From: Rickettsiales bacterium
GTDB lineage: Bacteria; Pseudomonadota; Alphaproteobacteria; Rickettsiales; UBA3002
Reading direction: 5' to 3'
NCBI GenBank assembly: GCA_002725445.1
Contig: PBPD01000015.1
Coordinates: forward strand, 1 to 9,402
DNA: 9,402 bases
The notes beneath the pieces are model-generated. The model saw only the letters and a list, made by a program, of their open reading frames with translations, made no database searches and was not told where the DNA came from. Below, in pieces: positions 7,539 to 9,402 of the stretch (positions are counted from its first letter, which is position 1; each line of letters begins with the position of its first letter). The position numbers and the translations under genes were made by a program.

Positions 7539-8099
7539 ATGCTGCTACTAATCGATAACTACGATAGCTTCACCTATAACCTGTTGCATTATCTGGCCGA
7601 ACTGGGCGCCGAGGTTGAGGTGATCCGCAACGATGTTGCAACGGCCGATACAATGCTCAGCAAGGGCGCAAAAGGCATTGTGATCTCGCCGGGGCCGGCG
7701 GATCCTGACAATGCAGGTGTGTGTCTGGAAGTGGTAGAAAAAGCAAACGTGCCTGTGCTGGGCGTATGTTTGGGCCATCAGGCGATTGGGCAGGCATTTG
7801 GTGGCAAGGTCATCCGCGCACCCTACGTGATGCACGGCAAAACCAGCGACATCCAACATACCGATGCGCATATATTCAAAAACATTCCCTCACCTTTCAC
7901 GGCCACGCGCTATCACTCGCTTATTGTGGAACGCGAAAGCCTGCCAGATGTGCTGGAGATAACAGCTGAAACAGACGACGGCATCATTATGGGGCTGTCA
8001 CACAAAGAAAAGCCAATTCATGGCATGCAGTTTCACCCTGAGAGCATCGCGTCGCACCACGGGCATGCGTTGCTGAAAAACTTCCTCGACCTGCTGTAA
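7539..8099 (+). CDS. trpG: Anthranilate synthase component II (glutamine amidotransferase)
   Basis: Class I glutamine amidotransferase that releases ammonia from glutamine for TrpE. From the ATG at 7539 it has 186 residues, standard for the family, and opens with [15 protein letters not shown], the expected first strand. Other motifs are [12 protein letters not shown], the nucleophile elbow VLGVCLGHQ with Cys77, ATRYHSLIV, and GMQFHPES with His166 and Glu168 completing the triad. The frame is open to an earlier ATG at 7500 inside trpE, but those 13 extra residues match nothing in the family. The gene starts seven bases after the trpE stop without a clear ribosome site and ends in a TAATG overlap with trpD. 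In bacteria with a single gene of this type, TrpG may also serve PabB in folate synthesis; that cannot be told from the window. Confidence 0.97.
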   Translation: MLLLIDNYDSFTYNLLHYLAELGAEVEVIRNDVATADTMLSKGAKGIVISPGPADPDNAGVCLEVVEKANVPVLGVCLGHQAIGQAFGGKVIRAPYVMHGKTSDIQHTDAHIFKNIPSPFTATRYHSLIVERESLPDVLEITAETDDGIIMGLSHKEKPIHGMQFHPESIASHHGHALLKNFLDLL

Positions 8100-9118
8100 T
8101 GACGCACGACCTGCACACATTCATCACCCGCGCCCAGAGCGGCCAGCATTTAACACGTAACGGAGCGGAATCCGCGTTTGAGCAGCTGCTTTCTGGCGAT
8201 GTGGATGACGAGACCATCATCGCACTGCTGACGGCCTTGCGCGATAAAGGCGAAACCAAAGACGAGATTCTGGGTGCTGTCACAGCCATCCGCAAGCGCG
8301 CTGTAACCCTGAACGCGCCCGAAGGCTCTATTGACACGTGCGGCACAGGCGGCGATGCAAAAGGCACCTACAACATCTCGACTACCGTAGCCGTCGTGCT
8401 GGCAGCGTGCGGTCTGCCGGTGGCCAAACATGGCAACCGTTCGGTTTCCTCCAAATCGGGCAGTGCCGATGTGCTGGAACATTTGGGCGTAAAGCTGGAT
8501 GGCGATGTCGCAACGCTGGAGCAATGCCTCAACGAAGCGGGTATCTGCTTTATGATGGCGCCACAATTTCATAGCGCAATGAAACACGTGGCCAGTGCCC
8601 GCAAAGCGATTGGCACACGTACTATTTTCAACATTCTCGGGCCATTGTTAAACCCGGCTTCCATCGATTATCAATTGCTTGGCGTCTTCGACCGCTCGCT
8701 ATGCCGTGTGCTGGCCGAAGTGCTGCAGGAATTGGGCATAAAAGGCGCATGGGTGGTGCATGGTGCTGACGGGCTGGATGAAATGAGTATCAGCGGTGAA
8801 ACCTATGTGTGTGCGCTGGAAGATGGCGCGCTATCCGAATTCACCGTCACCCCTGATGATGCCGGACTATCTGCACATCCAATCGATGCATTGATTGGCG
8901 GCGATGCGGAAGAAAACGCCGATGCGCTGATGGCCGTACTGACAGGCGCTGAGTCAGCCTACCGCGATGCGGTGCTACTCAATACGGCGGCGGCGCTAAA
9001 AGCGGCCGACAAAGTGGATGATTTGCAGGCAGGTGTAGCACTGGCAGCGGAAGCGATTGACTCTAACCGTGCACATACTACCCTGCAGCAATGGATAAAA
9101 TGCAGTCAGGGGGTGTAG
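8099..9118 (+). CDS. trpD: Anthranilate phosphoribosyltransferase
   Basis: Transfers the phosphoribosyl group of PRPP to anthranilate, the second step of the pathway. The 339 residues fit the family. An N-terminal helical domain (about 1-75) precedes the PRPP-binding CGTGGD (Gly82-Asp86). Then come the serine/threonine-rich [26 protein letters not shown], the anthranilate-contact region around [28 protein letters not shown], and [12 protein letters not shown]. All parts of the active site appear intact. Its ATG shares a base with the trpG stop (TAATG), with no strong ribosome site upstream, suggesting coupled translation. The C-terminus ends one base before the trpC start. Confidence 0.98.
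   Translation: MTHDLHTFITRAQSGQHLTRNGAESAFEQLLSGDVDDETIIALLTALRDKGETKDEILGAVTAIRKRAVTLNAPEGSIDTCGTGGDAKGTYNISTTVAVVLAACGLPVAKHGNRSVSSKSGSADVLEHLGVKLDGDVATLEQCLNEAGICFMMAPQFHSAMKHVASARKAIGTRTIFNILGPLLNPASIDYQLLGVFDRSLCRVLAEVLQELGIKGAWVVHGADGLDEMSISGETYVCALEDGALSEFTVTPDDAGLSAHPIDALIGGDAEENADALMAVLTGAESAYRDAVLLNTAAALKAADKVDDLQAGVALAAEAIDSNRAHTTLQQWIKCSQGV
9108..9113 (+). promoter_or_regulatory. Strong ribosome binding site for trpC
   Basis: AGGGGG lies six bases before the trpC ATG and overlaps the last codons of trpD. It is the only clear Shine-Dalgarno sequence within trpE-trpC; the other junctions rely on stop/start overlap or very short gaps. It supports the ATG at 9120 as the start. Confidence 0.6.
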
Positions 9119-9119
9119 C

Positions 9120-9402
9120 ATGTCCGATATTCTAGCCGAAATTTGCGAGAAAAAGCGTGCGCATGTGGAAAACTGCAAACAGGCAAAGCCCCTGTCTGAT
9201 CTGGAACGGGAAGTGCGCATTAGCCCCGCTCCACGCGGATTTTACAAACGCCTGAAGCTGCATGCCAGCAACTATGGTGTAGCCGTGATTGCCGAAATCA
9301 AAAAAGCATCGCCCAGCAAAGGGCTGATCCGCGAAGATTTCTCGCCTGCGGATCTGGCACGGCAATATGAAAATGGCGGGGCAAGCTGCCTGTCGGTCTT
9401 GA
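9120..9402 (+). CDS. trpC: Indole-3-glycerol-phosphate synthase, 5' part only
   Basis: Closes the indole ring from 1-(2-carboxyphenylamino)-1-deoxyribulose-5-phosphate. Ninety-four codons are present of about 260-270; the frame runs off the right edge. The N-terminus [16 protein letters not shown] is the usual leading helix. The first barrel strand carries [13 protein letters not shown], with Glu59 and Lys61 aligning to the known catalytic glutamate and lysine. These are followed by the typical [20 protein letters not shown]. The start is supported by AGGGGG six bases upstream and by the one-base gap after trpD. Whether the missing part includes a fused TrpF domain cannot be seen; separate trpF is usual in Alphaproteobacteria. 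Confidence 0.97.
   Translation, partial: MSDILAEICEKKRAHVENCKQAKPLSDLEREVRISPAPRGFYKRLKLHASNYGVAVIAEIKKASPSKGLIREDFSPADLARQYENGGASCLSVL

Noticed and set aside
6824..7540. Long open frame on the minus strand opposite trpE (238 codons)
   Set aside because: It is fully antisense to the conserved chorismate-binding domain, with no recognisable motif.
1..9402. Search for CRISPR arrays, insertion sequences, tRNA/rRNA genes and rho-independent terminators
   Set aside because: Genes are packed almost end to end. I saw no spaced direct repeats, transposase motifs, cloverleaf-like sequences, or GC-rich stems followed by T runs between genes.

Overview
The window looks like ordinary chromosomal core DNA from an alphaproteobacterium. 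It encodes KDO synthesis, so the cell is Gram-negative with lipopolysaccharide. Two gene neighbourhoods that I know from Alphaproteobacteria sit back to back: tpiA-secG-pyrG-kdsA, and a PpiD-like chaperone followed by trpE-trpG-trpD-trpC. This assignment rests on gene order and protein character, not on a database search, and I cannot name a genus. Base composition is moderate and fairly even, with no sign of recent transfer.

Left half (1-4010, all minus strand): transcription runs leftward through tpiA (triosephosphate isomerase), secG (Sec translocon subunit), pyrG (CTP synthase), a small HAD-superfamily gene of unknown role, and kdsA (KDO-8-phosphate synthase, cut by the left edge). Gaps are 2 and 24 bases, followed by a TAATG overlap and an ATGATG overlap, so this is probably one operon. 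Glycolysis, protein export, CTP supply and KDO production are linked here: CTP is also the cofactor that activates KDO.

Centre (4011-4106): the only real intergenic region, 96 bases between the divergent tpiA and ppiD-like genes. It holds a 22-base near-perfect palindrome (4041-4062) and weak promoter-like elements on both strands. This is the best candidate regulatory site in the window.

Right half (4107-9402, all plus strand): a membrane-anchored PpiD/SurA-type periplasmic chaperone with a degenerate parvulin domain overlaps trpE by four bases. It is followed by trpG, trpD and the first 94 codons of trpC. These encode both subunits of anthranilate synthase, anthranilate phosphoribosyltransferase and indole-3-glycerol-phosphate synthase; trpF, trpB and trpA are not in the window. 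Tight junctions leave no room for a classical trp leader peptide between the chaperone gene and trpE.

I found no RNA gene, mobile element, CRISPR array or convincing terminator. I do not see a new multi-gene system. The less ordinary items are the central palindrome and the HAD gene inserted between pyrG and kdsA.
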